In this document: piece after piece, positions 17,680 to 26,852 of the stretch
Layout: every line of letters starts with the position of its first letter
Numbering within the stretch: the stretch's first letter is position 1
Origin: Helicobacter sp. 'house sparrow 1'
GTDB lineage: Bacteria > Campylobacterota > Campylobacteria > Campylobacterales > Helicobacteraceae
DNA length: 64,000 bases
Direction of reading: 5' to 3'
Assembly (NCBI RefSeq): GCF_900199585.1
Contig: NZ_FZQY01000013.1
Coordinates: forward strand, 1 to 64,000
Position numbers and translations under genes: made by a program
The notes under the pieces: generated by a model
Seen by the model: only the letters and a program-made list of their open reading frames with translations
Told to the model about the DNA's origin: nothing
Database searches by the model: none

Positions 17680-19683
17680 TTGAAAAAAATTTATTTAAAA
17701 AATGTTGATTGTCCTAGTTGTGCGAGTAAAATAGAGGATGCATTAAGAAAAATTGATGCACAAGTATCTTTAAGTTTTCCATCTTGTGTTTTATCTATTC
17801 ATACAGATGATCTAGATGCAGTTTATAAGATTATAAAGAGAATTGAACCAAAAGTAGAAATTGATGAGGGGTTAGAAGAAACTTTTTCTCATCAGAAAAT
17901 CTTTCTTGTACTAATTGGTTTTGCAATCGCTTTGATACTCCAATGGAATGACCTTGATAAACTATCTTATTTCTTTTTGATTTTTAGCTATGTATTTGCT
18001 GTCAAACCTGTAATTTTGGGATCAATATCAAGCCTTAAAAATAGAGTTTTTTTTGACGAAAATACATTGATGCTAAGTGCAAGTATTGCTGCTTTTTTTA
18101 TTCAAGCTTTTACAGAAGCGGTGGCTATTATGGTGTTTTATTCTTTAGGAGAGCACTTGCAGTCTTTTGCAATTTATAGATCAAAAAAGTCTTTCAAGAT
18201 GTTAATAAACACTATGCCAGATCAAATTAGTGTTGAAAAAGATGGTATTAGAGAAATTAAAAATATAACTGAAGTGCAATTGGGTGAGGTTGCAATATTT
18301 AATGCAGGGGAGTTAATAGCTTTAGATGGTGAAGTTCTTAGTGGAGAAGGCAGTCTTGATGTTCAAGCAATTACAGGAGAGAGTCTTCCAGTTGCTGTGA
18401 CTAAAGGGGATAGGGTTTTGAGTGGAAGTGTAGTTTTAGATACAAGTTTAAAAATACTAATTACACAAACTTATGAAAATAGTTTTATGCTAAAAATGAA
18501 AACAATGCTTGAGCAGGCAATTGATAAAAAAACAAGAGCGCAAAGTTTTATTACAAAATTTGCGAGATTTTACACTCCTATTGTTTTTATCTTTGCTGTT
18601 TTAGTAAGCATTATACCTCCTTTTCTTGGGTATGGAGATTTTAGAGAATGGCTTTATCGTGCTCTAGTTGTTTTGATGGTGAGTTGTCCTTGTGCCCTTG
18701 TTTTAGCTATTCCTCTTGGATATTTTAGTGCAATTGGTTGTGCAAGTAAGAATGGAATCTTGATTAAGAGTGCAGAGTTTTTAGAAAAGCTTAATGAAAT
18801 TAGTTTGATTATTTTTGATAAAACAGGAACTTTAACTACAGGAAAATTAGAGATAAAATCACTGTATCCTTTTGAGACTTCCCAAGATGAGCTATTAGAA
18901 AGTGCTTATATTGGAATGCAAAATTCTAATCATCTTATCGCATCAAGCTTTAAAAGAGAAAAAAAAGAAGAAATACTTGATAGCAGAGAATTTGCTGGTA
19001 AGGGTGTAATGGTAAAAATAAAAGATGCAATCATTTTTGCAGGCAATGCAAAATTGATGAAAGAGCAGGGTATTTCTTATCAAGAACCTCGAGATACGGG
19101 AATTGTAGTCCATATTGCAAGAAATCAAAAATATCTTGGATATATTCTTTTGAAAGAGGAAATGAGGCAAGAGACATCAAAGGCTGTAGAATTTCTTAAA
19201 GCATTGCAAAAGGAGATAATTATTGTTAGTGGAGATACTATCAAAAATGTTCAAGAAATAGCAACGCAATTAGGCATTAAATATTATGCACAAGCTTTAC
19301 CAGAGGATAAATACCAGATATTGCAGTCCTATCAAAAGAAAAACCCAACAATGTTTGTGGGAGATGGGATTAATGATGCACCTTCCTTAGCACTTGCAGA
19401 TATAGGTGTAAGTATGGGAATAAGGGGAAGTGATATGAGTAAGCAGGGATCTGATATTTTATTATTGCAAGATGATTTGATGGGGATTCCAAAAATTTTT
19501 AAGATTGCAAGGAAGACAAAAGCGATTCTTTGGCAGAATGTTATTCTAGCATTAGGGATTAAATTGGTCTTTATTATATTGGGCATCTTTGGAATAGCAA
19601 GTATATGGGAAGCTGTTTTTGGAGATGTTGGTGTCAGTTTGCTTGCGCTATTAAATACATTTAGAATTTTTAAAGTTAATTAA
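17680..19683 (+). CDS. cadA: Zn/Cd/Co-type P1B ATPase
   Basis: This is an inner-membrane metal exporter of 667 aa. An N-terminal HMA domain carries CPSC (C11, C14). The transmembrane metal site is CPC in MVSCPCALVLAIPLG, the phosphorylation site is DKTGTLT, and the hinge is MFVGDGINDAPSLA. The CPC type and domain layout match the CadA/ZntA group for zinc, cadmium and cobalt, and H. pylori HP0791 holds the same position. The start is a TTG at 17680 with AAAGGG upstream. The gene is separated from comM by 35 bases. Confidence 0.9.
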   Translation: MKKIYLKNVDCPSCASKIEDALRKIDAQVSLSFPSCVLSIHTDDLDAVYKIIKRIEPKVEIDEGLEETFSHQKIFLVLIGFAIALILQWNDLDKLSYFFLIFSYVFAVKPVILGSISSLKNRVFFDENTLMLSASIAAFFIQAFTEAVAIMVFYSLGEHLQSFAIYRSKKSFKMLINTMPDQISVEKDGIREIKNITEVQLGEVAIFNAGELIALDGEVLSGEGSLDVQAITGESLPVAVTKGDRVLSGSVVLDTSLKILITQTYENSFMLKMKTMLEQAIDKKTRAQSFITKFARFYTPIVFIFAVLVSIIPPFLGYGDFREWLYRALVVLMVSCPCALVLAIPLGYFSAIGCASKNGILIKSAEFLEKLNEISLIIFDKTGTLTTGKLEIKSLYPFETSQDELLESAYIGMQNSNHLIASSFKREKKEEILDSREFAGKGVMVKIKDAIIFAGNAKLMKEQGISYQEPRDTGIVVHIARNQKYLGYILLKEEMRQETSKAVEFLKALQKEIIIVSGDTIKNVQEIATQLGIKYYAQALPEDKYQILQSYQKKNPTMFVGDGINDAPSLALADIGVSMGIRGSDMSKQGSDILLLQDDLMGIPKIFKIARKTKAILWQNVILALGIKLVFIILGIFGIASIWEAVFGDVGVSLLALLNTFRIFKVN

Positions 19684-19695
19684 GTTACTTTGTTG

Positions 19696-19704
19696 TGTTA
19701 CAAT
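19696..19704 (+). promoter_or_regulatory. Extended -10 promoter of the catalase-like gene
   Basis: TGTTACAAT fits TGnTAnAAT, with an expected start near 19711, about 33 bases before the ATG at 19744. Confidence 0.5.
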
Positions 19705-19743
19705 CGATAGTTCTTAGTGAACAAAAATACTTTTGGAGTTAAA

Positions 19744-20706
19744 ATGAGAAATAAAATATTGAAACTATGTTTAATTATGTCTATAGGAGGTTTCTTAAAT
19801 GCAGATGAAACCTATGATTCTAATCAGATAGCTGATATTTTTTACAGTTTAAATGGGAAGGCTTTGACTTCAAAAGAAAAGAAGATTAATCATTTACATG
19901 GATTTTGCGCAGCTGGCACCTTTGAACCTTCAAAAGAGATTATGCAGGATATTGATTTGCCATTTCTGGGTCAAAATCACATTCCAACTCAAGTTCGCTA
20001 TTCATTAGGTGGTGCTATAAAGAGTGATAAAAGTAAGCCTAGAGGTCTTGCTTTGCACATGATGGGTAATAATGAAACTTGGACAATGGTGATGCTAAAC
20101 TCTGAGATTAATTTTGCAAAAAATCCCAAGGAATTTGCTGAGTTTTTTCAGATGAAAATACCTGTGAATGGAAAGGTAGATACGCAAAAAATAAAAAAGC
20201 TTACACAAGAGGTGGATTCTTATCGTAACTTTGAGGCGTATATGGAAAAAGTAGGTATTAGTTCAAGTGTTTCTAACACAGCTTACTATAGTATACATAC
20301 TTTTATGTTTAAGGATAAAAAGAGCGGAGAGATGATTCCTGCAAGATGGAAATTTGTTCCATTGAATGGGATAAAATATTTAAGTAAAGAAGAATTGAAA
20401 CAATTAGGAGATAAATTCTTAGCACAAAAGTTTCAAAAAGAGGTTGCTAAGAAGCCTGTTGAGTATCAGATGTATTTGGTTCTTGCAAACAAGGGAGATA
20501 TTATTGATGATACAACTGCACTTTGGAAAGGAGAACATAAAGAATTGTTAGTAGGAACCCTTAAAGTTGAGAAGTATGAGGGTGAAGGTTGTAACAATGA
20601 TGTGTATTTTCCATCTGAACTGCCAAGTGGAGTAGGGGAGCCAAAAGATCCTTTATTTAAAGTGCGCAATGAGACTTATGGGGTTACTTTTGGGAGAAGA
20701 CAATAA
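19744..20706 (+). CDS. Exported catalase-related peroxidase-like protein
   Basis: The 320-aa product has an N-terminal signal peptide (about residues 1-20, ending near LNADE) and a shortened catalase fold, of the kind found in H. pylori HP0485 and the SrpA-like catalase-related peroxidases. Family segments include the start of the heme pocket (NHLHGFCAAGTFEP), RGLALHMMG and the PARWKFVPLNG stretch. It lacks the length of true catalases (about 480 aa) and is probably a periplasmic peroxidase. The start is the ATG at 19744 with GGAG upstream; an in-frame start at 19717 has no such site. Confidence 0.85.
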   Translation: MRNKILKLCLIMSIGGFLNADETYDSNQIADIFYSLNGKALTSKEKKINHLHGFCAAGTFEPSKEIMQDIDLPFLGQNHIPTQVRYSLGGAIKSDKSKPRGLALHMMGNNETWTMVMLNSEINFAKNPKEFAEFFQMKIPVNGKVDTQKIKKLTQEVDSYRNFEAYMEKVGISSSVSNTAYYSIHTFMFKDKKSGEMIPARWKFVPLNGIKYLSKEELKQLGDKFLAQKFQKEVAKKPVEYQMYLVLANKGDIIDDTTALWKGEHKELLVGTLKVEKYEGEGCNNDVYFPSELPSGVGEPKDPLFKVRNETYGVTFGRRQ

Positions 20707-20885
20707 TTTATTAGAGCTCTTAGTCATCTAGTTTGGCTAGTAATAGGGATGCTTATCACTGATAGTTTTTAAGGTTTTGAAGAACATTAATTAGTTTAGA
20801 CTGGAGGTTTTAAGTATTTGAGTTGTAATAATTTTTTAAAGTTGTCTTGTCTGGGATTTTTTTGTTGGGTTAATAGAGAGGTTAT

Positions 20886-21674
20886 ATGGATGTAATTCAA
20901 GCAATTGTTATGGGAATTGTGGAGGGATTGACAGAATTTTTGCCAGTCTCTTCTACTGGACATATGATATTGGCTGGACATTTTTTAGGAGTTGATCAAG
21001 AGAGCGACTTTACTAAGACTTTTGAGATTGCAATACAACTTGGATCTATTCTGGCTGTTGTCTTTGTTTTATATCAGAGGTTTTTGAAGGGCATTAGTGT
21101 TTGGCTAAAGCTTCTTGTTGGTTTTGTGCCAACGGGTTTGATTGGTTTTTTTGCCTATAAATACATAAAGAACTTATTTGTTCCCCAGACGGTAGCTTAT
21201 ATGTTGATAATTGGGGGGATTGTATTTTTGTGGGTTGAGTGGAGGAATAAAAGACTTCCTAAAGAAGTAACCCTAAAAAATAGTTTAGATGAGGTGAGTT
21301 ATAAACAAGCTTTTGTTGTGGGTCTGTGTCAAAGCTTAGCAATGATACCAGGAACTTCAAGGAGTGGTGCTACTATAGTTGCAGGCCTTCTAGTAGGTTT
21401 TTCAAGAACTTTAGCAGCTGAGTTTTCTTTTATGCTTGCAATTCCAACTATGTTTGCAGCAACCACTTATGATATCTATAAAAATATGCATATTATGTAT
21501 TCTCATAATTTATTTTTATTGTTCATAGGGGCTCTAGTTGCTTTTTTTACAGCGCTTGTTAGCATTAAGCTCTTTTTAGGATTTGTAAGTAGATTTAGTT
21601 ATATACCTTTTGGAATTTATAGAATATTAATTGGGGCTTTAATGCTACTATATTTTTGGAAACTTAATGCGTGA
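20886..21674 (+). CDS. uppP: Undecaprenyl-diphosphatase
   Basis: UppP (BacA) recycles undecaprenyl pyrophosphate to the lipid carrier used for peptidoglycan and O-antigen. The 262-aa membrane protein shows both signature regions: EGLTEFLPVSSTGHMIL near the N-terminus and PGTSRSGATI in the middle, with about seven to eight membrane segments. The upstream 179 bases hold no gene and no promoter I can name with confidence. The 3' end overlaps hemD by eight bases. Confidence 0.95.
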   Translation: MDVIQAIVMGIVEGLTEFLPVSSTGHMILAGHFLGVDQESDFTKTFEIAIQLGSILAVVFVLYQRFLKGISVWLKLLVGFVPTGLIGFFAYKYIKNLFVPQTVAYMLIIGGIVFLWVEWRNKRLPKEVTLKNSLDEVSYKQAFVVGLCQSLAMIPGTSRSGATIVAGLLVGFSRTLAAEFSFMLAIPTMFAATTYDIYKNMHIMYSHNLFLLFIGALVAFFTALVSIKLFLGFVSRFSYIPFGIYRILIGALMLLYFWKLNA

Positions 21675-22344
21675 GATTATTCTAGTTAATTCAAGAAAGC
21701 ATACAGAAGTAAAGACACTTATAGTGAGTGAAATTGCTTTTGTGGATATGTTTGATTCTTTAAGAGAAATTAAGGGAGGGTTTCAGGCTTTAGTTTTTAC
21801 TTCAAAAAATGCCATTGAATCTTTAGAAAGAAATATTCAAAAATACCCGCAGTTTGCATTTCTTAAAAAAATTCCTTGTTATGTTATTGGACAAAGTAGT
21901 GCAAAAGCTTTAGAAAAATATAATTTTAGTGTAGAGTATGTAGGGCAAGATTCTCATGGTTTTGGTTTTGCTAATGAGATTATACCTGCTCTAAAGAAAA
22001 AAAGAGTACTCTATTTTAGGGCAAAAAAGATTGTATCAGGCCTTGATGAAATTCTTTTAAATTCCGGTGTCAAATTAAAACAAATTATTGCTTATGAGAA
22101 TAAAAGAAGTAGTGTAGATAGAACCCTAAAACCACCACCAAAATCAATCCTAATTTTTACATCCCCAAGTCATTATCTTTCTTTTATACAGAATTTTTCT
22201 TGGGATGGAAGTTATATTGCAATTGCTATTGGAATGACTACTTTTGGTGTTTTTGATACAAGTATCGAGGCTTTTGTAAGCCCAAGACAAGATATACAAA
22301 GCTGTATAGATTTTGCAAATGAAATTGCAATGCGCTTAGCTTAA
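21667..22344 (+). CDS. hemD: Uroporphyrinogen-III synthase
   Basis: HemD closes and inverts hydroxymethylbilane to uroporphyrinogen III in heme synthesis. The family is weakly conserved. In these 225 aa the supporting segments are FTSKNAIESL, CYVIGQSSAKAL, RAKKIVSGLDEIL and IFTSPSHYLSF, arranged as two similar alpha/beta domains. It overlaps the end of uppP by eight bases. With hemN at 43034 it gives a second heme step in the window. Confidence 0.85.
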   Translation: MREIILVNSRKHTEVKTLIVSEIAFVDMFDSLREIKGGFQALVFTSKNAIESLERNIQKYPQFAFLKKIPCYVIGQSSAKALEKYNFSVEYVGQDSHGFGFANEIIPALKKKRVLYFRAKKIVSGLDEILLNSGVKLKQIIAYENKRSSVDRTLKPPPKSILIFTSPSHYLSFIQNFSWDGSYIAIAIGMTTFGVFDTSIEAFVSPRQDIQSCIDFANEIAMRLA

Positions 22345-22434
22345 ATCTAAAAAATCCCACAAACAGGTAAATAAAAAAATCTTAAAAGAAGTATGAAAAG
22401 ATCGCACATTTTTATGTGATTTAAGTTTTCATTG

Positions 22435-22440
22435 TAAAAT
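22435..22440 (+). promoter_or_regulatory. Possible -10 element of the parvulin gene
   Basis: TAAAAT preceded by TTG sits about 56 bases before the start codon in the 148-bp gap after hemD. An imperfect CACAT/ATGTG hairpin just upstream could end the hemD transcript. Confidence 0.35.
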
Positions 22441-22495
22441 AATAGCTTGAATCATCCTAGAGAGGTGATAAGAATTATATTTTAAGGGAGAAATG

Positions 22496-23329
22496 ATGCG
22501 CAATAAAGTGGTTAGCATTGCTGTGGCTGGATTGATTTTGACGGGAAGTCTTTATGCAAAGAATCTTGCAGATGTGAATGGAGTAGTGATTACTGAAAAA
22601 GATTTTGATATGTTAAAACAACAAATCCCAAATTTTGATTTTGATAAATTAACATCAGAGCAAAAGACAAATTTAATCAATCAAAAAATTAATGAGATTT
22701 TAATTGAAGGTGCAGCTAAAAAAGAAAAAATTGAGGACACAAAAGAATATAAAGAGGCTTTAAACAATATTAAAAAACAACTCTTAATTAATGGCTGGCA
22801 ACAAAAGATTGCACAAGAAGTAAATAGTATGAAAATACCAGAATCTGAATTGAAAGAATATTATGAAAAAAATCCTCGCCAATTTGTTCAACAAGAGGGT
22901 CAAGCAAGACATATTTTGGTAAAAACAAAAGAAGAAGCTGAAAAGATTATTGCAGATCTAAAGAAAGCTCCTAAATCAAGAATTGAGCAGAAATTTATAG
23001 AACTTGCAAATAAAAATACAATTGATCCTAATGCACAAAAATCCCAAAATGGTGGTGATTTAGGAACTTTTCAAAAAAATCAAATGGTTCCTGAATTTGG
23101 GGATGCTGTGTTTAAGTTAAAAGAAGGAAGCTTTACGCTAGAGCCTGTAAAAACAGAATATGGTTATCATGTAATCTATCTCATCAAAAAAGGCGAGGCA
23201 AAAAATGTTAGCTTTGCAGAAGCTAAGTCTGGAATTGAGAATATGTTTAAAGAAAGAAAATTTCAAGAATTGATTCAACAAAAGATCCAAGATCTTAGAA
23301 GCAAAGCAAAAATTACAATTAACCAGTAA
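22496..23329 (+). CDS. Periplasmic parvulin-type peptidyl-prolyl isomerase
   Basis: This 277-aa exported chaperone and isomerase belongs to the PEB4/Cbf2 and HP0175 group, which assists outer-membrane protein folding and is a known surface antigen. A signal peptide (cleavage near LYAKN) is followed by a SurA-like helical N-domain and a parvulin domain (about 130-225: QARHILVKTKEEA, GGDLGTF, VPEFGDAVFKL, TEYGYHVI). Of two adjacent ATG codons, the second (22496) has the better spacing to GGGAG. The block parvulin-fba-efp is the H. pylori HP0175-HP0177 order. Confidence 0.92.
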   Translation: MRNKVVSIAVAGLILTGSLYAKNLADVNGVVITEKDFDMLKQQIPNFDFDKLTSEQKTNLINQKINEILIEGAAKKEKIEDTKEYKEALNNIKKQLLINGWQQKIAQEVNSMKIPESELKEYYEKNPRQFVQQEGQARHILVKTKEEAEKIIADLKKAPKSRIEQKFIELANKNTIDPNAQKSQNGGDLGTFQKNQMVPEFGDAVFKLKEGSFTLEPVKTEYGYHVIYLIKKGEAKNVSFAEAKSGIENMFKERKFQELIQQKIQDLRSKAKITINQ

Positions 23330-23353
23330 TTATGATTAAAACAAGGGAAATAA

Positions 23354-24277
23354 ATGCTAGTTAGTGGAAGTGAGATTTTACAAAAGGCTCATAAAGAATT
23401 TTATGGTGTAGGTGCATTCAATTTTGTAAATTTTGAAATGCTCCAAACAATATTTGAAGCGGCAAATGAGGCTAATTCTCCAGTAATTGTTCAAGCAAGT
23501 GAAGGTGCAATCAAATATATGGGGATTGATATGGCTGTGGGTATGGTAAATGTAATGGCAAAGCGTTATAGCCATATACCCGTTGCTTTACATCTAGATC
23601 ACGGAACAACTTTTGAAAGTTGTAAGATGGCAATAGAGGCTGGTTTTACTTCGGTAATGATTGATGCATCACATCATCCTTTTGAAGAAAATTTATCAAC
23701 AACAAAACAAGTTGTGGATTTTGCTCACAGACATAATGTGAGTGTTGAAGCAGAGCTTGGTAGATTGATGGGGATTGAGGATAATATTTCTGTAGATGAG
23801 AAGGATGCGGTTTTGGTAAATCCTCAAGAAGCTGAGGTTTTTGTTAAAGAAACTCAAGTTGATTTTCTTGCCCCAGCAATTGGAACAAGTCATGGTGCTT
23901 TTAAATTCAAAGGGGAGCCTAAATTAGATTTTAAGCGACTTCAAGAAGTAAAGAAACTCACTAATATTCCCCTAGTTCTACATGGTGCAAGTGCAATACC
24001 TGATTATGTAAGAGAGGCATTTTTATCAACAGGTGGGGATTTAAAAGGGAGCAAAGGGGTTCCTTTTGAGTTTTTGCAAGAAGCAGTTTTAGGTGGAATT
24101 AATAAAGTAAATACAGATACAGATTTACGAATTGCATTTATGGCAGAGGTTAGAAAGGTTGCAAATGATCAGCCAACACAATTTGATCTTAGAAAGTTTT
24201 TTACGCCTGCTATGGATGCAATGAAAAAGGTAATTGTTGAGCGTATGCATATTTTGGGTTCAGCAAATAAAATTTAA
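23354..24277 (+). CDS. fba: Class II fructose-bisphosphate aldolase
   Basis: This zinc-dependent aldolase cleaves fructose-1,6-bisphosphate. Helicobacter use it mainly for gluconeogenesis because phosphofructokinase is usually missing. Class II motifs in 307 aa: HLDHGTTFES (zinc ligand and catalytic region), VEAELGRLMGIED, and the C-terminal GGINKVNTDTDLR phosphate-binding segment. Length is as expected. It lies between the parvulin gene and efp with short gaps and a start at the ATG 23354. Confidence 0.96.
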   Translation: MLVSGSEILQKAHKEFYGVGAFNFVNFEMLQTIFEAANEANSPVIVQASEGAIKYMGIDMAVGMVNVMAKRYSHIPVALHLDHGTTFESCKMAIEAGFTSVMIDASHHPFEENLSTTKQVVDFAHRHNVSVEAELGRLMGIEDNISVDEKDAVLVNPQEAEVFVKETQVDFLAPAIGTSHGAFKFKGEPKLDFKRLQEVKKLTNIPLVLHGASAIPDYVREAFLSTGGDLKGSKGVPFEFLQEAVLGGINKVNTDTDLRIAFMAEVRKVANDQPTQFDLRKFFTPAMDAMKKVIVERMHILGSANKI

Positions 24278-24286
24278 GGAGAGTGT

Positions 24287-24850
24287 ATGGCTATTGGTAT
24301 GAGTGAATTGAAAAAAGGTTTAAAAATAGAGATTGATGGGGTTCCTTATAGAATCGTAGAGTATCAACATGTAAAACCTGGAAAAGGTGCTGCATTTGTG
24401 CGTGCAAAAATTAAGTCTTTTTTGGATGGCAAGGTTATTGAAAAGACTTTTCATGCAGGAGATAAGTGTGAGGAGCCAAATCTTGTAGAAAAGACAATGC
24501 AGTATCTTTATCACGATGGAGAGATGTTTCAATTTATGGATACAGAAACTTATGAGCAGATTGCATTGACTGATGAGCAAGTTGGTGAGGTTTCTAAATG
24601 GATGTTAGATGGAACAAATGTGCAGATTTTATTCCATAATAACAAGGCCATATCTGTAGATGTCCCCCAGATTGTTGAGCTAAAAATAGTTGAGACTGCT
24701 CCTAATTTTAAAGGAGACACTTCAAGTGGAGGTAAAAAACCTGCTACTCTAGAAACAGGAGCTGTTGTACAGATTCCATTCCATGTTTTAGAGGGTGAGG
24801 TTATTCGTGTAAATACTGAGACAGCAGAATATGTAGAGAAAGTAAAATAA
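24287..24850 (+). CDS. efp: Elongation factor P
   Basis: EF-P relieves ribosome stalling at consecutive prolines. The 187-aa product has three beta-barrel domains, and the tip of domain I is PGKGAAF with the modifiable residue at K33. The tandem domain II/III signature is seen toward the end. AGGAGAG lies directly upstream of the ATG. The stop overlaps the next start by one base (TAATG at 24850). Confidence 0.97.
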   Translation: MAIGMSELKKGLKIEIDGVPYRIVEYQHVKPGKGAAFVRAKIKSFLDGKVIEKTFHAGDKCEEPNLVEKTMQYLYHDGEMFQFMDTETYEQIALTDEQVGEVSKWMLDGTNVQILFHNNKAISVDVPQIVELKIVETAPNFKGDTSSGGKKPATLETGAVVQIPFHVLEGEVIRVNTETAEYVEKVK

Positions 24851-25392
24851 TGCAAAAAAAAGTTCTAGTTCCAATTGCCGATGGTTTTGAAGAGATTGAG
24901 CTAGTTGGGATAGTAGATATTTTGCGCCGAGCAGGTATTGATGTAATCATAGCAGGACTTGATAAGAAGCAGTATTATAAAGGGGCTCATCATATTAGTA
25001 TTGCAAGTGATGATTGCTTGATGGATATTGATTTTTCTAGTTTTGATTCTGTAGTATTAGCTGGAGGTTGGGATGGAATGCAGAACTTTTGTGCTTCAGA
25101 GAAGCTTTTAAAAGTTATCTTTAATTTTTTTCAAGAAAAAAAGTTGGTTGCTGCAATTTGTGCTTCTCCAGTTGTCTTATATCGTGCTGGAATTCCTTTG
25201 GAAGATTTTACTTGTTATCCACAATGTGAAACTTTAATTCAAAAAGAAAGAAAGCAGGAAAATATTGTGATAAGTGATAATATTATTACAGGTAGTGGTC
25301 CTGCTTTTGCCATAGAGTTTGCCTTAGCCATTGTACAATATTTATGTGGCACTGAAATTTTAAATCAATTAAAGAAAGAATTGTTGTTGTAA
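24850..25392 (+). CDS. DJ-1/PfpI-family protein
   Basis: This 180-aa single-domain protein is of the DJ-1/ThiJ/PfpI superfamily. The opening VLVPIADGFEEIELVGIVDILRR is split here as the conserved glutamate region (GFEEIE) and the helix after it; the nucleophile elbow is AAICASPVVL with the reactive cysteine. It is most like the YajL/DJ-1 branch proposed to act as a chaperone or glyoxalase/deglycase, an activity still debated. It overlaps efp by one base and nhaA by one base. Confidence 0.85.
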   Translation: MQKKVLVPIADGFEEIELVGIVDILRRAGIDVIIAGLDKKQYYKGAHHISIASDDCLMDIDFSSFDSVVLAGGWDGMQNFCASEKLLKVIFNFFQEKKLVAAICASPVVLYRAGIPLEDFTCYPQCETLIQKERKQENIVISDNIITGSGPAFAIEFALAIVQYLCGTEILNQLKKELLL

Positions 25393-26843
25393 TGAAGGAC
25401 ATCATTGAAATAGTTGTTCCTGATGTAAAGCAGGAAGATTCCCTTTATATAAAAAATAAGCTCCAAAGAGGGCTTTATAGCTTTATAAGCCATGAGTCTT
25501 TTGGTGGAATCTTACTCTTTTTTTGTGTTGCAGTGGCTATGGTTATTGCTAATACACCTTCTTTATCCCAACATTATTTTTCTCTCTGGGAAATGAAGAT
25601 AGGCTTTTCTCTTAATTCTGAAATAAAAGACATCAGTCTCTTGCACATTATTAATGATGTTTTGATGTCATTATTCTTTTTAATGGTTGGATTGGAGATG
25701 AAAAGAGAGGTCTTATATGGGGATCTTGCAGGATTTAAAAAGGTAAGCTTTTCTGTATTTGCAGCTATTGGTGGTATTTGTGTTCCAATTGTAATCTACC
25801 TTTATTTTAACCATAATAGTCTTGGTGCGGATGGTTTTGGTGTTGCAATGAGTACTGATACAGCCTTTGCCCTAGGTGTAATCTTATTAATGGGTAAAAG
25901 AATCCCCTCTGTAATAAAAATATTCCTAGTAACTCTAGCTGTAGCAGATGATCTTGGTGCAGTAGCTGTGATTGCAATTTTTTATACTCAAGATTTAAAT
26001 AATCTTTGGTTATGTATTGCTTTGATGGTAATTATTGCTTTAATTTATTTAAATTACAGAGATACAAAATTTACTTATTTATATTTACTGCTAGGGATTG
26101 CTTTATGGATTACTTTTTATAAAAGTGGTATTCACCCAACAATAGCAGCTGTTTTACTTGCTTTTTGTATTCCAGGAAGAACAAAAGCATCCAGTGTCTA
26201 TTTTGAAAAGATGACACAAGAATGGGCCAAGATAGACTTTGAAGAAATTGAGAGAATGAAAAAAGTATCTCCTATAAAAAAGCATAAAAATTTTTTTAAG
26301 GCTTTTAAAGATGGAATCAAAGGTTTTATGCAACCAACAAGTGAAAAGAGAATAGATATGGAGAGAGTGAGTTACTATGTTCATCTTTTAGATAGTATTA
26401 GTCACTACTCCCATCACGCTAGAAATCCCCTGTTGAGAATGGAACATGCATTACAACCAATTTGTGCTTATTTCATCGTGCCTTTATTTGCATTTGCTAA
26501 TGGGGGAGTGCTAATTAATGATGGATTAAAGCTATTTTCTAATGAAATTTTTTGGGGTACTGCTTTTGGTTTAGTTTTAGGTAAACCTATAGGAATAGCA
26601 CTTTTTGCATATCTAAGCGAAAAACTTAATATCTCAATTAAGCCAAAAGGATTGACCTATGGGCATGTTATTGCTGTGGGTTTTTTAGCGGGTATAGGTT
26701 TTACAATGTCGATGTTTGTGGCAACTCTTGCTTATGAGGGACAGAATTTGATTGATGTATCAAAATTATCTGTTTTGTTTGCTTCATTTCTAGCTATGAT
26801 TTCTGGAATGATTACATTGTTTTTTAGCACAAAAAAAATCTAA
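25392..26843 (+). CDS. nhaA: Na+/H+ antiporter NhaA, first copy
   Basis: NhaA exports Na+ in exchange for protons at the inner membrane. The 483-aa product has the ion-binding Asp pair in VADDLGAV, the TM segment LMVGLEMKRE and the C-terminal GFLAGIGFTMSMFV region. A hydrophilic stretch of about 75 residues (near 270-345) separates the two membrane halves and is longer than in the second copy. It starts within the stop of the upstream gene (one-base overlap). The neighbouring copy 9 bases downstream makes a tandem pair. Confidence 0.95.
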   Translation: MKDIIEIVVPDVKQEDSLYIKNKLQRGLYSFISHESFGGILLFFCVAVAMVIANTPSLSQHYFSLWEMKIGFSLNSEIKDISLLHIINDVLMSLFFLMVGLEMKREVLYGDLAGFKKVSFSVFAAIGGICVPIVIYLYFNHNSLGADGFGVAMSTDTAFALGVILLMGKRIPSVIKIFLVTLAVADDLGAVAVIAIFYTQDLNNLWLCIALMVIIALIYLNYRDTKFTYLYLLLGIALWITFYKSGIHPTIAAVLLAFCIPGRTKASSVYFEKMTQEWAKIDFEEIERMKKVSPIKKHKNFFKAFKDGIKGFMQPTSEKRIDMERVSYYVHLLDSISHYSHHARNPLLRMEHALQPICAYFIVPLFAFANGGVLINDGLKLFSNEIFWGTAFGLVLGKPIGIALFAYLSEKLNISIKPKGLTYGHVIAVGFLAGIGFTMSMFVATLAYEGQNLIDVSKLSVLFASFLAMISGMITLFFSTKKI

Positions 26844-26852
26844 GGGTAGAGA

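Noticed and set aside
17680-19683. Copper-exporting (CopA) assignment
   Set aside because: CPC motif alone does not decide; the HMA region and the position match the Zn/Cd/Co transporter of H. pylori, so CadA is preferred.
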